The notes: generated from the sequence alone by a model not told the origin. A stretch of DNA of 64,000 nucleotides from Prevotella sp. (GCA_031271965.1 JAISUS010000028.1:62001-126000); one strand, 5' to 3'. Shown: positions 35,964-45,572, counted from the first letter of the stretch. Numbers and translations are program-made.

Positions 35964-36644
35964 TTAATAGCGAGCTTCTACTGCGCTCCAATCTATAATT
36001 TTCCACAACTCAGCCAAATGGTCAGCACGACGATTCTGGTAATCCAAGTAGTATGAATGTTCCCACACGTCGAATCCAAGAAGTGGAGTTAATCCTTTTG
36101 TGATAGGGTTGCCTGCATTTGCTTCTTTTGTAATCTGCAATTTACCTGCACTGTCTTTGGCCAACCATACCCAACCTGAACCAAATACACTTACACCTGC
36201 TGCATTAAACTCTTTCTTAAAGTTTTCAAATGATCCGAAAGCAGCATTAATGGCTTCAGCTAGTTTTCCTTTAGGTTCACCTCCTCCGTTAGGACTAAAT
36301 GAAAGGAAATAAATATTGTGGTTAAGAGTTTGACCTGCATTGTTGAAAATAGCACCGTCGCTTTCTTTTACAATTGTTTCCAGATCTGCATTTTCAAACT
36401 TTGTACCTTGGATAAGATTATTCAGATTGGTAATATATGCTTGAAGATGTTTTCCGTAATGGAAATCAATAGTTTGCTGACTGATAACTGGTTCTAAAGC
36501 ATTTGTTGCATATGGCAACTTAGGTAATTCAAATTTCATAGCTTTTGTTTTTTGATTGTTATTATTAGAGTTTATATTTTGTGCGTATGCAGAATTTAGA
36601 AGTAATCCTGATAGCATTATGCATGTTAAAAATATCTTTTTCAT
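35964..36644 (-). CDS. sodB: Fe-type superoxide dismutase with N-terminal signal peptide
   Basis: Residues 36-226 are a complete Fe/Mn superoxide dismutase. Metal ligands appear in FHYGKHLQAY, LNHNIYFL, and DVWEHSYYLDY (Asp and His), and the Gln in NNAGQTLNHN is the Fe-type position. Residues 1-22 (KKIFLTCIMLSGLLLNSAYA) form a signal peptide followed by an Asn-rich linker (23-35). The enzyme converts superoxide to peroxide and oxygen. Most bacterial Fe-SODs are cytoplasmic and start at the equivalent of M36 (36539), where KFELPKLPYA begins. Either this copy is periplasmic or two forms are made. It has its own promoter box and terminator. Confidence 0.93.
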   Translation of the reverse strand: MKKIFLTCIMLSGLLLNSAYAQNINSNNNNQKTKAMKFELPKLPYATNALEPVISQQTIDFHYGKHLQAYITNLNNLIQGTKFENADLETIVKESDGAIFNNAGQTLNHNIYFLSFSPNGGGEPKGKLAEAINAAFGSFENFKKEFNAAGVSVFGSGWVWLAKDSAGKLQITKEANAGNPITKGLTPLLGFDVWEHSYYLDYQNRRADHLAELWKIIDWSAVEARY

Positions 36645-36668
36645 ACTATATTCTTTTATGATACACTA

Positions 36669-36676
36669 CAAATTTA
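36669..36676 (-). promoter_or_regulatory. -7 box (TAAATTTG) of the superoxide dismutase gene
   Basis: An exact minus-strand TAnnTTTG match 24 bp upstream of the ATG at 36644, which supports translation of the long form with its signal peptide. Confidence 0.65.
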
Positions 36677-36871
36677 ACAATCTTAATTCGATTTTTGTTT
36701 ATAAAGCAGCTAATAATCCTTATAAATTGTTTTTAATAAGATATTGTTTAAATCTATAATGTCTGGTGTGTGATTTGTATTATATATGAATAAATATTTG
36801 GAATATTATTATAAAACTACTTAAGATGCTGTTTTTAAAGCAAAGCCATAATTTATTCTCAAATAAATATG

Positions 36872-36879
36872 TATTTTTG
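36872..36879 (+). promoter_or_regulatory. -7 box (TATTTTTG) of the LuxR-type regulator
   Basis: An exact TAnnTTTG match 19 bp upstream of the ATG at 36899. Confidence 0.65.
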
Positions 36880-36898
36880 CTTAAAATAAATAGGACAA

Positions 36899-37777
36899 AT
36901 GTTTTTTCTTGACGCATCATCTATATTATCCGAAGTTATAGAAGAAAATCATCAACTAATTCCTGTCATTAATAGATTTGGAATAAAGCTTGGGTTGGGT
37001 GATCAAACGATTGGTGAGATATGTTTGTCAGCTAAGATAAACAGTGATTTCTTTTTGGTGATTCTGAATACTTTTCTGAATGAAGAATATTTTCCGGAGA
37101 AAAAACTTCAAAAATTTGATATCGAACTTGTCGTAAATTATATTAAGCAGACAGATGCTTATTTGATTCATGGACAATTGTACAATTTAGAAAAACATTT
37201 GAAGGCATTCATATCGATGAGTGATCCCAATAATTCTCAATTGAAGTTGATAAATCGTTTGTTTGACGAATTTAAAGGTGAACTGATAGGACAGATAGAG
37301 CAAGGAATGGTAAAAGGAAATGCGTCGCTGGCGTTGCTTACCGATCTTAAAAGTATTATCATAAAGCATATCTCGGGAAACTTCAATGAGAATATGTGTT
37401 ATGCTGTAATATTTACTATTGATAGTTTTCAAAAGGATTTGGAAAAACATAATCGGATCAGAGAGAAAGTGCTAAGGCCGATGATTGAAGACCTCTCGGA
37501 ATCGGGGCTAGAAGACTTTCAGGAGTTGATTGCCGCCAGTCATGCACTTAAAGAGAATAAAACCCAGGCTTTGTCGCAGCGAGAATTAGATGTATTGCGT
37601 CTGGTTGCTTTGGGGTTCTTGAATAAAGAAGTTGCCGATAAACTTAATATAAGCCTGAATACAGTATTATCTCACCGGAAGAATATAACGGCTAAACTTG
37701 GAATTAAAACCGTCTCTGGGCTTATCTTTTATTGTATTACACGTGGCTATATATCGGCTGACGAAATAGAATTATAA
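36899..37777 (+). CDS. LuxR-type regulator with degenerate RIC/hemerythrin-like sensor
   Basis: Residues 224-285 are a GerE/LuxR helix-turn-helix (ALSQRELDVLRLVALGFLNKE, ending SGLIFYC). Residues 9-60 resemble the ScdA N-domain, but where that domain has a Cys-Cys pair this one has LGLG. Residues 75-200 resemble the four-helix hemerythrin region of RIC/YtfE proteins: TDAYLIH stands where THH is expected, GELIGQIEQ where a metal His is expected, and DLEKHNRIREKVLRP keeps one His (H184). Most di-iron ligands are thus lost. It could be a redox/nitrosative-stress regulator that kept the fold without the iron site. The neighbour 2 bp downstream is a small membrane protein. Confidence 0.65.
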   Translation: MFFLDASSILSEVIEENHQLIPVINRFGIKLGLGDQTIGEICLSAKINSDFFLVILNTFLNEEYFPEKKLQKFDIELVVNYIKQTDAYLIHGQLYNLEKHLKAFISMSDPNNSQLKLINRLFDEFKGELIGQIEQGMVKGNASLALLTDLKSIIIKHISGNFNENMCYAVIFTIDSFQKDLEKHNRIREKVLRPMIEDLSESGLEDFQELIAASHALKENKTQALSQRELDVLRLVALGFLNKEVADKLNISLNTVLSHRKNITAKLGIKTVSGLIFYCITRGYISADEIEL

Positions 37778-37779
37778 AT

Positions 37780-38262
37780 ATGCATAAACTAAACAGATAC
37801 ATCTCTATAGAGATAGTGTTCGCAATATTACTTATTGTTGCGTTCTTTTTACCCTGGCTTGATTGGGGACTTCTTAAAAAAACAGGATGGGATATTCCCG
37901 GTTTTCAGCAAGGGATGACCAAAACTACTAATTTTATTAAATTCTTTTCAAAGAATAAAGAGTCGGAGTATACGGCTTATGTAGTTTTCTCTATACCATT
38001 CTTAAGTGTGATTGTTTGCCTCTTGTGGATATGGTTGAAACAGAAAGCGGCTCGTTTCTTTTTATTGATCACAGGTATATTGGGTATTGCTATATCAATT
38101 AATTTGTTCTACAAGTTGCCTAAAGCTGGGAGCGGGGTATACTTACTCTGTGTAGTTTCCGTTTTATCTGTTATATATTGTATACTGATGTTACGGAAGA
38201 GAAAAAAGAAAGAGGAGATAATTGATGTCGATAAATCAGAATATATAGACGCTGAGATATAA
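37780..38262 (+). CDS. Four-span membrane protein of unknown function
   Basis: This 160-residue protein has four predicted spans (about 12-30, 65-85, 90-110 and 120-140), with a soluble loop after span 1 (LLKKTGWDIPGFQQGMTK) and a charged Lys-rich then acidic tail. I recognise no family. It begins 2 bp after the LuxR-type regulator, so the two are co-transcribed and may be functionally linked. Confidence 0.7.
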   Translation: MHKLNRYISIEIVFAILLIVAFFLPWLDWGLLKKTGWDIPGFQQGMTKTTNFIKFFSKNKESEYTAYVVFSIPFLSVIVCLLWIWLKQKAARFFLLITGILGIAISINLFYKLPKAGSGVYLLCVVSVLSVIYCILMLRKRKKKEEIIDVDKSEYIDAEI

Positions 38263-38266
38263 AATA

Positions 38267-38295
38267 AAAAACACCGGAAACAATCCGGTGTTTTT
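38267..38295. terminator. Bidirectional terminator between membrane protein and POT transporter
   Basis: AACACCGG (38270-38277) pairs with CCGGTGTT (38285-38292), flanked by A-run and T-run, so it can serve both convergent genes. Confidence 0.9.
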
Positions 38296-38314
38296 CGTTA
38301 TGTAAAATCACGTT

Positions 38315-39859
38315 TTATTTAGTGATACGCTCTAGCCATTTAAGCATGAATAGCATTGTAAACATAGATATACAACATGCTGTGACAAATACGACCCATG
38401 TTGCCCAGATTGGGATGTGCTCATATAATATAGCTCCTATAAATAGTAATTGATTACCTAAGGCTGTGGCTCCTAACCAACATCCTTGCATTATGCCCTG
38501 ATATTGAGGTGGCGCCACTTTTGATACAAATGATATTCCTAATGGACTGATAAATAGTTCAGCTATAGTCAGTATTAAATATGTTCCTATAAGTAAAAAT
38601 GGAGTAACCCGTGCCGAATCGGCCAATCCTCCCATGGCTTTTACTTCAGCCGAAAGCGGTAGACCTAAAGACCCAATAGTCATAACAACATAAGCTAGTG
38701 CCGCAATACCCATACCTATTGCTATTTTTTTAGGAGCTGAAGGTTCAATTCCTTTAGCGCGTAGCCAACCAAATACGGCAAGAACGATTGGGGTTAATAG
38801 TACAACAAACAGAGGATTGAATGATTGGAATAATTCAGCTCCTTCCAGAGTTACTAATCCCAAAGGAAGTTTCATCGCGCTTAGATCTGTATAATCATTA
38901 GCAAAAAAAGTGAGTGTCAGACCATTTTGATGGAATGAGAACCAGAAGAAAATAACCACAGCGAATACAGCAAACAAAGCATATAGGCGTTGCATTACTT
39001 CTGAACGATCCATTGGTTTTGTTTCTGTAGCAGTTTCATCGGTTTTTAAAGCTGCCTTTTTGAGCGCCGGATCAGGAAAACCTTTTTTATTGATACTATA
39101 TACAATAAAAGAAATGATCATAGCGAAGATAGCGACACCAAACGCATAATGGAAACCTGTGTTGAATACTGCTAAATATTCGTTGGCAAATGCGGTAAGG
39201 TCTGCTACATTTCCATTCAGGCTCGCTGCCGGAGCTAATTGAGAATAACGCTGTGCGGCTTCACCCGAAAGGGTACCGGCTAAATGTTGGTGACAAAGGG
39301 CAGGGAGGTCTGGATTATAAACAAAACCATTTATTTTAACCCACCAGTTTCTCACAAATACAGCAATTAGTGGAGCAAAAATGGCTCCTACGTTAATAAA
39401 CATGTAGAATAAAGAAAAACCGGAATCACGCATTTTTCCGTATTTTTCATTGTCGTACATTTGACCAACTAATGCTTGTAAATTACCTTTAAACAATCCA
39501 TTTCCAAAAGCTATAACAAACAAACCGAAGCATGTAAGCGTCAGGTATAATCCAAGGCTAGGAACCGGCGTAGGTGTCGGAATTGCAATTAGCAGATAAC
39601 CTATAGCCATTAATACTATACCTACCTGAATGGTACTTTTATACTTTTTTGTCTTATCGGCAATAAGTCCCCCGATAAGTGCAAATGCATAAATACAAAA
39701 GTAAAAAACGGAGTATATTATACCTGCATTTGATTTCTCTAATCCAAATTTTGACATCAGGAAAAGGGAAAGAATAGCCATCATAATATAGAAGCCAAAA
39801 CGTTCTCCCATATTAGATAATGAGGCGGCTAACAAGCCTTTAGGATGGTTTTTAAACAT
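38315..39859 (-). CDS. POT-family peptide transporter with altered ExxER motif
   Basis: This 514-residue permease has about 14 predicted spans of the proton-dependent oligopeptide transporter family (HPKGLLAASLSNMGERFGFY at the start, FGNGLFKGNLQALVGQMYD in the middle). In typical members the first span carries E-x-x-E-R; here it reads N-M-G-E-R, so the first Glu is Asn. It probably imports di- and tripeptides across the inner membrane. The change may alter proton coupling, though it could be standard for a Bacteroidetes subgroup. The gene is alone, with its own promoter box. Confidence 0.88.
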   Translation of the reverse strand: MFKNHPKGLLAASLSNMGERFGFYIMMAILSLFLMSKFGLEKSNAGIIYSVFYFCIYAFALIGGLIADKTKKYKSTIQVGIVLMAIGYLLIAIPTPTPVPSLGLYLTLTCFGLFVIAFGNGLFKGNLQALVGQMYDNEKYGKMRDSGFSLFYMFINVGAIFAPLIAVFVRNWWVKINGFVYNPDLPALCHQHLAGTLSGEAAQRYSQLAPAASLNGNVADLTAFANEYLAVFNTGFHYAFGVAIFAMIISFIVYSINKKGFPDPALKKAALKTDETATETKPMDRSEVMQRLYALFAVFAVVIFFWFSFHQNGLTLTFFANDYTDLSAMKLPLGLVTLEGAELFQSFNPLFVVLLTPIVLAVFGWLRAKGIEPSAPKKIAIGMGIAALAYVVMTIGSLGLPLSAEVKAMGGLADSARVTPFLLIGTYLILTIAELFISPLGISFVSKVAPPQYQGIMQGCWLGATALGNQLLFIGAILYEHIPIWATWVVFVTACCISMFTMLFMLKWLERITK

Positions 39860-39912
39860 AAGGTTAAAATTTAATTAATATTATAGTTCTATTTTATTTC
39901 TGTCCGTCTGTA

Positions 39913-39920
39913 CAAAAGTA
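39913..39920 (-). promoter_or_regulatory. -7 box (TACTTTTG) of the POT transporter gene
   Basis: An exact minus-strand TAnnTTTG match 53 bp upstream of the ATG at 39859. Confidence 0.7.
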
Positions 39921-39990
39921 AGAAAATATACCGTACAAATATTTGTCTGACTACATTTTAGGGTATGAATTCCTGCTTTTACAATAAATA

Positions 39991-41859
39991 TTAGTCTTCT
40001 TCTATTACCAGATTGTCGATGATAAATTCCTGACGTTCCGGTGTATTTTTCCCCATGTAGAAGTTAAGCATATTCGTTACCAGGTCTTCTTTTTTCATCG
40101 ATACGCGGTCGAGCCTTATATCTTTGCCTATAAAGTGAGTAAATTCATCAGGTGATATCTCGCCCAATCCTTTAAAGCGTGTTATCTCCGGATTAGCTCC
40201 CAGTTTGTTTATAGCATTAATGCGTTCCTCCTCTGTATAGCAATAAATAGTCTCTTTCTTATTGCGCACACGGAACAATGGCGTTTGAAGAATATATACA
40301 TGATTTTTCTTTATCAGATCTGGAAAGAATTGCAGGAAAAAAGTAAGTAATAGCAACCGGATGTGCATACCGTCCGTATCAGCATCGGTTGCTATAATAA
40401 TTTTATTGTAGCGCAAACCATCCAATCCGTCTTCTATATTCAATGCTGCCTGCAACAGATTGAACTCTTCATTTTCGTATACGATCTTCTTTGTCAGGCC
40501 AAAACTGTTGAGAGGTTTACCCCTTAAGCTAAACACTGCTTGCAAGTTTGGATTGCGGCTTTTGGTTATGGAACCACTGGCAGAATCACCCTCGGTAATA
40601 AAGATGCTGGTTTCATCTAAATTATCACCTTTCGAATCATTGTAATGTATACGGCAATCGCGAAGCTTTTTATTATGTAAGTTCGCTTTTTTCGCACGTT
40701 CACGAGCCAGTTTGGTAACACCGGCTATAGCTTTGCGTTCTTTTTCCGATTCCAGTATCTTTTTCAATAATGCATCGGACGTTTCAGCATGCTTATGCAG
40801 ATAGTTGTCGAGTTCCTTTTTCAGGAAGTCCCCAATGAACTTTTGAACCGAAGGACCACCGGGACCCATATCCTTCGATCCTAATTTAGTCTTTGTTTGC
40901 GATTCAAAAACAGGTTCTTCAACTTTAACGCTGATGGCAGCTACAATACCGCTGCGTATATCGGCATAGTCGAAATTTTTATTGTAAAACTCTTTTATAA
41001 CACGTGAAAGCGATTCACGAAAGGCCGACTGGTGTGTCCCCCCTTGAGTAGTATGCTGTCCATTAACAAAAGAATAATATTCTTCACCGTATTGGTCTGT
41101 ATGAGTAATAACCACCTCTATATCCTCATCCTTAATATGGATAATCGGATATAGTGGTTCGGAAGTCATATTTTCGTTCAATAGATCGACGAGACCGTTC
41201 TTTGAAAAGAATTTTTTACCGTTATATATTATAGTAAGCCCTGTATTCAGAAAAACATAGTTCTTCAATAAGCTTTCCACATAGTCGTCACGGAAAGCGT
41301 AATTTGTAAAGATGGCGTCGTCAGGAATAAATTCGATAGATGTACCATTTTCATATGTTGTCGGTTGAATGCTACTCTCTTGAGTAACAATAGCCCTGCT
41401 ATATTCTACAGCAGTAGTTTGCCCATCGCGAAAACTCTGTATTGTAAAATGGTTGGATAGAGCATTGACGGCCTTTATACCAACACCATTCAAACCTACT
41501 GATTTTTTAAATGCTTTGGAGTCATATTTAGCTCCGGTATTCATCTTGGAAGAAACATCTTTAACTTTTCCCAACGGAACACCTCGTCCATGGTCGCGTA
41601 CTTTGACTTTACCTTCTTCTATCGTAACATCTATAGTCTTTCCGAATCCCATCATATATTCATCGATGGAGTTATCCAAAACTTCTTTAAGTAAAACATA
41701 GATGCCATCATCAGCAGATGAACCATCTCCCAGCTTGCCAATATACATGCCGGGGCGACGGCGGATGTGCTCTTGCCAATCAAGGGTTTTTATATCATCA
41801 TCTGAATAATTTATTTCGGGTAAATCAATTTTCTCTTCTTCCATATATTCCTTCTCCAT
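39991..41859 (-). CDS. parE: DNA topoisomerase IV subunit B
   Basis: This 622-residue type IIA subunit has the GHKL ATPase ([44 protein letters not shown]), a transducer domain (QTKTKLGS) and a TOPRIM domain (TEGDSASGS and [16 protein letters not shown]). It ends [15 protein letters not shown]. With ParC it unlinks daughter chromosomes. Assignment to ParE and not GyrB rests on length and the N-terminal wording typical of Bacteroidales ParE. No parC is nearby. The start may be the ATG at 41859 or the Met five codons later; both precede the conserved [12 protein letters not shown]. Confidence 0.94.
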   Translation of the reverse strand: MEKEYMEEEKIDLPEINYSDDDIKTLDWQEHIRRRPGMYIGKLGDGSSADDGIYVLLKEVLDNSIDEYMMGFGKTIDVTIEEGKVKVRDHGRGVPLGKVKDVSSKMNTGAKYDSKAFKKSVGLNGVGIKAVNALSNHFTIQSFRDGQTTAVEYSRAIVTQESSIQPTTYENGTSIEFIPDDAIFTNYAFRDDYVESLLKNYVFLNTGLTIIYNGKKFFSKNGLVDLLNENMTSEPLYPIIHIKDEDIEVVITHTDQYGEEYYSFVNGQHTTQGGTHQSAFRESLSRVIKEFYNKNFDYADIRSGIVAAISVKVEEPVFESQTKTKLGSKDMGPGGPSVQKFIGDFLKKELDNYLHKHAETSDALLKKILESEKERKAIAGVTKLARERAKKANLHNKKLRDCRIHYNDSKGDNLDETSIFITEGDSASGSITKSRNPNLQAVFSLRGKPLNSFGLTKKIVYENEEFNLLQAALNIEDGLDGLRYNKIIIATDADTDGMHIRLLLLTFFLQFFPDLIKKNHVYILQTPLFRVRNKKETIYCYTEEERINAINKLGANPEITRFKGLGEISPDEFTHFIGKDIRLDRVSMKKEDLVTNMLNFYMGKNTPERQEFIIDNLVIEED

Positions 41860-41951
41860 AAATTGAGTTGTAAAAATATAAAAAAATAATCGGAACTGAA
41901 AGCCTCTATTCGCAGCTGTTTTACATATTTTTTACTTCTGCTATTTTTTTG

Positions 41952-41959
41952 TAAATTTG
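41952..41959 (+). promoter_or_regulatory. -7 box (TAAATTTG) of the nicotinamidase-like gene
   Basis: An exact TAnnTTTG match 23 bp upstream of the ATG at 41983. Confidence 0.7.
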
Positions 41960-41982
41960 CTTAAGCATTAACTGTGAAAATC

Positions 41983-42771
41983 ATGGATAAACGTGTTGCC
42001 ATATTAGGCATAGACCTACAACGGGACTTTACGACACCTTCCGGTGCTTTATTTGTACAGAATGCAGATGTGGATGTAGTTCGTGCCGCAGACTTTATAT
42101 GTAAGAATAATCAGGAAATAAGCTATGTTGCATTAACTCTGGATTCTCATCAACCCATACATATTGCGCATCAATGTTACTGGAAAAACGAAAAAGGTGA
42201 ATTCCCCGAATTATTTTCAGTAATCAGTGCCGATGATGTAAAAGCCGGGAAGTGGAAGCCCCAATATAATGAAGAACGTGCTTTATGCTACTTAGAACAG
42301 CTTGAAGCAAAGGATGAAGTTTGTACTATATGGCCAATGCATTGTATTTTGGGCACTGCAAACTGGGCTATAGACGCGAATATTACAGATGCTCTTGCTG
42401 AGTGGGCAATAAAAAATAGTAAAGCGTACGAATTGTTTTATAAAGGATATTCTCAAAGCACTGAACATTACAGCATATTCAGAGCTGCAGTAGAGTGGGA
42501 GGGAGAGCCTGAAACACAATTAAATACAAAATTGCTTAGAAAGCTGAATCTGTACGATGAAATATTATTAGTCGGCGAAGCAGCTGATTATTGCGTGGCC
42601 AATTCTCTGAATGATATATTGGACGAGTGCGATGAGCTGGCAAAAAAGACAGTTGTGTTGACTGATTGTATGTCATGGATTAATCCGGATAACCAAAAGG
42701 CAAAAGTTATTTTTAAGAAAGCAGAAAAACATGGAGTGCGGTTTTGCACTTCGGGGGAATATAATTTTTAA
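41983..42771 (+). CDS. Isochorismatase-fold hydrolase, nicotinamidase-like
   Basis: The ATG at 41983 gives 262 residues; a GTG three codons earlier is less likely. The fold's features are the catalytic Asp in GIDLQRDF, metal ligands in LTLDSHQPIHIAH, the WPMHC segment and the nucleophile Cys in GEAADYCVANS with DCMSWI after it. Nicotinamidase hydrolyses nicotinamide to nicotinate in NAD salvage, in the cytoplasm. It is longer than PncA of E. coli (about 210 residues) with an insertion around residues 130-175. Another amide substrate is possible. It lies 13 bp before the sulfatase gene. Confidence 0.75.
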   Translation: MDKRVAILGIDLQRDFTTPSGALFVQNADVDVVRAADFICKNNQEISYVALTLDSHQPIHIAHQCYWKNEKGEFPELFSVISADDVKAGKWKPQYNEERALCYLEQLEAKDEVCTIWPMHCILGTANWAIDANITDALAEWAIKNSKAYELFYKGYSQSTEHYSIFRAAVEWEGEPETQLNTKLLRKLNLYDEILLVGEAADYCVANSLNDILDECDELAKKTVVLTDCMSWINPDNQKAKVIFKKAEKHGVRFCTSGEYNF

Positions 42772-42784
42772 ATTAAGATCTGAT

Positions 42785-44185
42785 ATGAAAAACAAATTAA
42801 TTTTGGCTGCTGTTTCAGGTTGCTTAACGATACCTGTATTTGCCGGAGACCGTGTAAACTTTATCGTTATAAACCTTGATGATGCCGGATATGGTGACTT
42901 TTCGTATAAAGGCGCTTTGGGATATAGGACGCCTAACGTAGATAAAATGGCATCGGAAGGCATGCAATTTAGCCACTTTTTGGCTGTGCAGCCTGTTAGC
43001 GGGGCTTCACGCGCCGGCTTATTAACGGGATGCTATCCAAATCGTATTGGTTTTGCCGGAGCTCCCGACCACAATTCTAAAATAGGAATTTCGCCGGAAG
43101 AAGGAACTATCGCCGAGGTCTTAAAAAAGAAAGGTTACACGACAGCAATATATGGTAAATGGCATCTGGGACATTTGAAACAATATTTGCCATTACAAAA
43201 TGGATTTGATGAATTTTATGGTATACCTTATTCAAATGATATGTGGCCTTATCATCCTACCGGAGGATCATATTATCCCGCTCTGCCAACAATAGCAGGA
43301 AATGATACAATCGGTTATAATACGGATCAGTCTCAGTTTACAACTGACTTTACTAATAGAGCCGTATCTTTTATAAAGAAGAATAAAGATACCCCGTTTT
43401 TTGTCTATCTGGCGCATCCTATGCCTCATGTGCCATTGGCTGTATCCGATAAGTTCAAAGGAAAAAGTGAGCAGGGTATGTATGGGGATGTGATGATGGA
43501 AATAGATTGGAGCGTAGGACAAATATTGCAAACATTAAAAGAGGAAGGTCTCGAAGAGAATACATTGGTAATCCTTACATCCGATAATGGACCTTGGATT
43601 AATTACGGAAATCATGCCGGATCGACCGGTGGTTTGCGGGAAGCAAAGGGGACTACCTATGATGGGGGGAACCGTGTGCCATGCATTATGTATTGGAAAG
43701 GTAAAGTTGAAGCTGGTACTGTATGCAATGTTATGGCATCTAATATCGATATATTGCCAACATTGGCGGAAATTGGGGGAGCTTCGTTACCTGATAATGA
43801 AATAGATGGGGTAAGTCTTTTACCTTTACTGAAAGGGGATATGACAGCGAAACCTCATGAGTTTTTCTACTATTATTATCGAAAAAACGATCTGGAAGCT
43901 GTAACCGATGGCCGTTTCAAATTAATATTTCCTCATAAACACAGGTCTTACACACAGTTTCCTCCTGCGAATGACGGTAAGCCGGGACGAGTGGTTGAGG
44001 ATTTTGAAATAAAAGAATCTGCTTTATATGATCTGCGTCGTGATCCGGGAGAAGACTACAATGTGATTAACGAATATCCCGGGATAGTAAAGAAACTCGA
44101 AGATGCCGCTATGAAAGCACGTGAAGATATGGGGGATGATCTTACCGGGAAGAAAGGAGCAAATCGTCGTATAGTAGCTATGTGA
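42785..44185 (+). CDS. Secreted serine-type sulfatase
   Basis: The ATG at 42785 gives 466 residues starting with a signal peptide (KNKLILAAVSGCLTIPVFAG). The sulfatase active-site motif is S-G-A-S-R followed by AGLLTG, so the residue converted to formylglycine is Ser, which requires an anaerobic sulfatase maturase; Ala replaces the usual Pro. Metal-binding NLDDAGYGD, YGKWHLGH and LTSDNGPW are present. The substrate could be a sulfated glycan or phenol. Context gives no clue, since the neighbours are a nicotinamidase-like gene and a peptidase; the polysaccharide lyase is 16 kb away. Confidence 0.92.
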   Translation: MKNKLILAAVSGCLTIPVFAGDRVNFIVINLDDAGYGDFSYKGALGYRTPNVDKMASEGMQFSHFLAVQPVSGASRAGLLTGCYPNRIGFAGAPDHNSKIGISPEEGTIAEVLKKKGYTTAIYGKWHLGHLKQYLPLQNGFDEFYGIPYSNDMWPYHPTGGSYYPALPTIAGNDTIGYNTDQSQFTTDFTNRAVSFIKKNKDTPFFVYLAHPMPHVPLAVSDKFKGKSEQGMYGDVMMEIDWSVGQILQTLKEEGLEENTLVILTSDNGPWINYGNHAGSTGGLREAKGTTYDGGNRVPCIMYWKGKVEAGTVCNVMASNIDILPTLAEIGGASLPDNEIDGVSLLPLLKGDMTAKPHEFFYYYYRKNDLEAVTDGRFKLIFPHKHRSYTQFPPANDGKPGRVVEDFEIKESALYDLRRDPGEDYNVINEYPGIVKKLEDAAMKAREDMGDDLTGKKGANRRIVAM

Positions 44186-44209
44186 TAATCTAATTTATAA
44201 TAATATACT

Positions 44210-44248
44210 ATAAAAGCCTTTGATCAAAACGACCAAAGGCTTTTATCT
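44210..44248. terminator. Bidirectional terminator between sulfatase and M48 peptidase genes
   Basis: TAAAAGCCTTTG (44211-44222) pairs perfectly with CAAAGGCTTTTA (44234-44245), serving the convergent genes. Confidence 0.85.
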
Positions 44249-44298
44249 TCTAAGAATATGATTAATGTGCCTTGTTTAAATCAGAATAGATTGGCATA

Positions 44299-45144
44299 TT
44301 AAAATTTCCATTGATTGGATGTCTTAGCTGAGCCTGTACTCACAGAACCTCCTTTATAATATTTCAAAGCTTCCGGCAGATCTTTTTGTATTTGTTGTAT
44401 ACGACTATTGTCAGAAGGGTGGGTGCTCATAAATTCGGGTGTGCTTCCTCCTGAACTTTGAGACATGCGAGTCCAAAATGCAGCTGCTGCACTTGGATCA
44501 TAACCTGCCATCGCCATGAATATAAGTCCGAGTTTATCTGCTTCTAATTCTTGCTTGCGTGAGTAAGGGAGTAATATACCATATTGAGAGCCAAGTCCTA
44601 TCGCAGCAGCCGCTGCTTGCTGTACTCCTGCCGATGTTCCACCCAGTGCTGCACCTACGGCTGCTGTTCCGTATTGAGTTGCCATTTGCTGGCTCATACG
44701 TTCATTTGCATGTTTTGCTACGGCATGGGCTACCTCGTGTCCTAATACGACTGCCAGCCCTGTTTCATTTTGAGTAATTGGCAAAATACCTTCGTATACC
44801 ACAATCTTACCGCCAGGCATACAAAACGCATTTACCTCATTACTTTTTACGAGGTTAAATTCCCAAGCATATGAAGATAATTCATCTGCATAACCGTTAT
44901 TTTTTAAATAATTTTCTACCGCATTTGCAATATTTCGTCCTACTTTCTGCACCATTGCTGTGTTTACTTTGTCTGTAGATTTAGGTGCCGATTTTATGAA
45001 TTCGTCATATTGTTGCAAACTCAGTGTCAGAACCTCCTGATTAGATACTAAGTTCAATTGCTTTCGTCCTGTAACAGGAACACTGCCACAGCCGGCAAGT
45101 AATAATATTATTGCGGCAAAAATTAACGATATATATATTCTCAT
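44299..45144 (-). CDS. M48-family metallopeptidase lipoprotein (LoiP/BepA-like)
   Basis: This 281-residue protein has a lipobox LLAGC (Cys19) and the zinc-binding motif HEVAH (H136, E137, H140), with a third ligand Glu in RKQELEADKLGL. The motif SNEVNAFCMPGGKIVVYEGI is typical of LoiP/BepA peptidases. These enzymes degrade misfolded outer-membrane proteins in the periplasm. A stretch of Ala/Gly between about 150 and 185 is low complexity but common here. It is 17 bp downstream of mscL and probably on one transcript with it. Confidence 0.92.
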   Translation of the reverse strand: MRIYISLIFAAIILLLAGCGSVPVTGRKQLNLVSNQEVLTLSLQQYDEFIKSAPKSTDKVNTAMVQKVGRNIANAVENYLKNNGYADELSSYAWEFNLVKSNEVNAFCMPGGKIVVYEGILPITQNETGLAVVLGHEVAHAVAKHANERMSQQMATQYGTAAVGAALGGTSAGVQQAAAAAIGLGSQYGILLPYSRKQELEADKLGLIFMAMAGYDPSAAAAFWTRMSQSSGGSTPEFMSTHPSDNSRIQQIQKDLPEALKYYKGGSVSTGSAKTSNQWKF

Positions 45145-45161
45145 AGTTATTCGTATATTAA

Positions 45162-45572
45162 TTATTTCTTATTTTGTTCCTTAAGTAAATCTCTGATTTC
45201 CGATAAAAGAACTTCTTCTTTTGTTGGTGCAGGTGGTTCGGCCGGAGTTTCTTCTTTTTTGTTTTGCAAACTATTCATGCCTTTGATTGCAAAGAATATT
45301 GCTGTGGCAATAATAATAAAATCGAGGATAGTTTGGATAAATGTGCCGTAATTGATAGTGACGGCAGGTACATCGCCTATAGCGTCTTTAATGATAAATT
45401 TCAGATTGGAGAAGTCCATACCGCCCAATACATATCCTATAGGAGGCATAATGACATCGCTTACTAAAGATGATACTATTTTGCCGAATGCTCCTCCGAC
45501 AATAACACCGACAGCCATATCGACTACGTTGCCGCGCATCATGAAACTTTTGAGTTCTTTTAATACAGACAT
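45162..45572 (-). CDS. mscL: Large-conductance mechanosensitive channel MscL
   Basis: This 136-residue channel has two spans (about 15-42, [24 protein letters not shown], and 77-97, [19 protein letters not shown]) and a C-terminal amphipathic helix ([14 protein letters not shown]). It opens under membrane tension to release solutes on osmotic downshock. The N-terminus reads [14 protein letters not shown], standard for MscL. It has a TAATTTTG box upstream. Confidence 0.97.
   Translation of the reverse strand: MSVLKELKSFMMRGNVVDMAVGVIVGGAFGKIVSSLVSDVIMPPIGYVLGGMDFSNLKFIIKDAIGDVPAVTINYGTFIQTILDFIIIATAIFFAIKGMNSLQNKKEETPAEPPAPTKEEVLLSEIRDLLKEQNKK

Noticed and set aside
41974..41982. GTG start for the nicotinamidase-like gene.
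   Set aside because: The ATG three codons later starts directly with the conserved strand and fits the promoter spacing.
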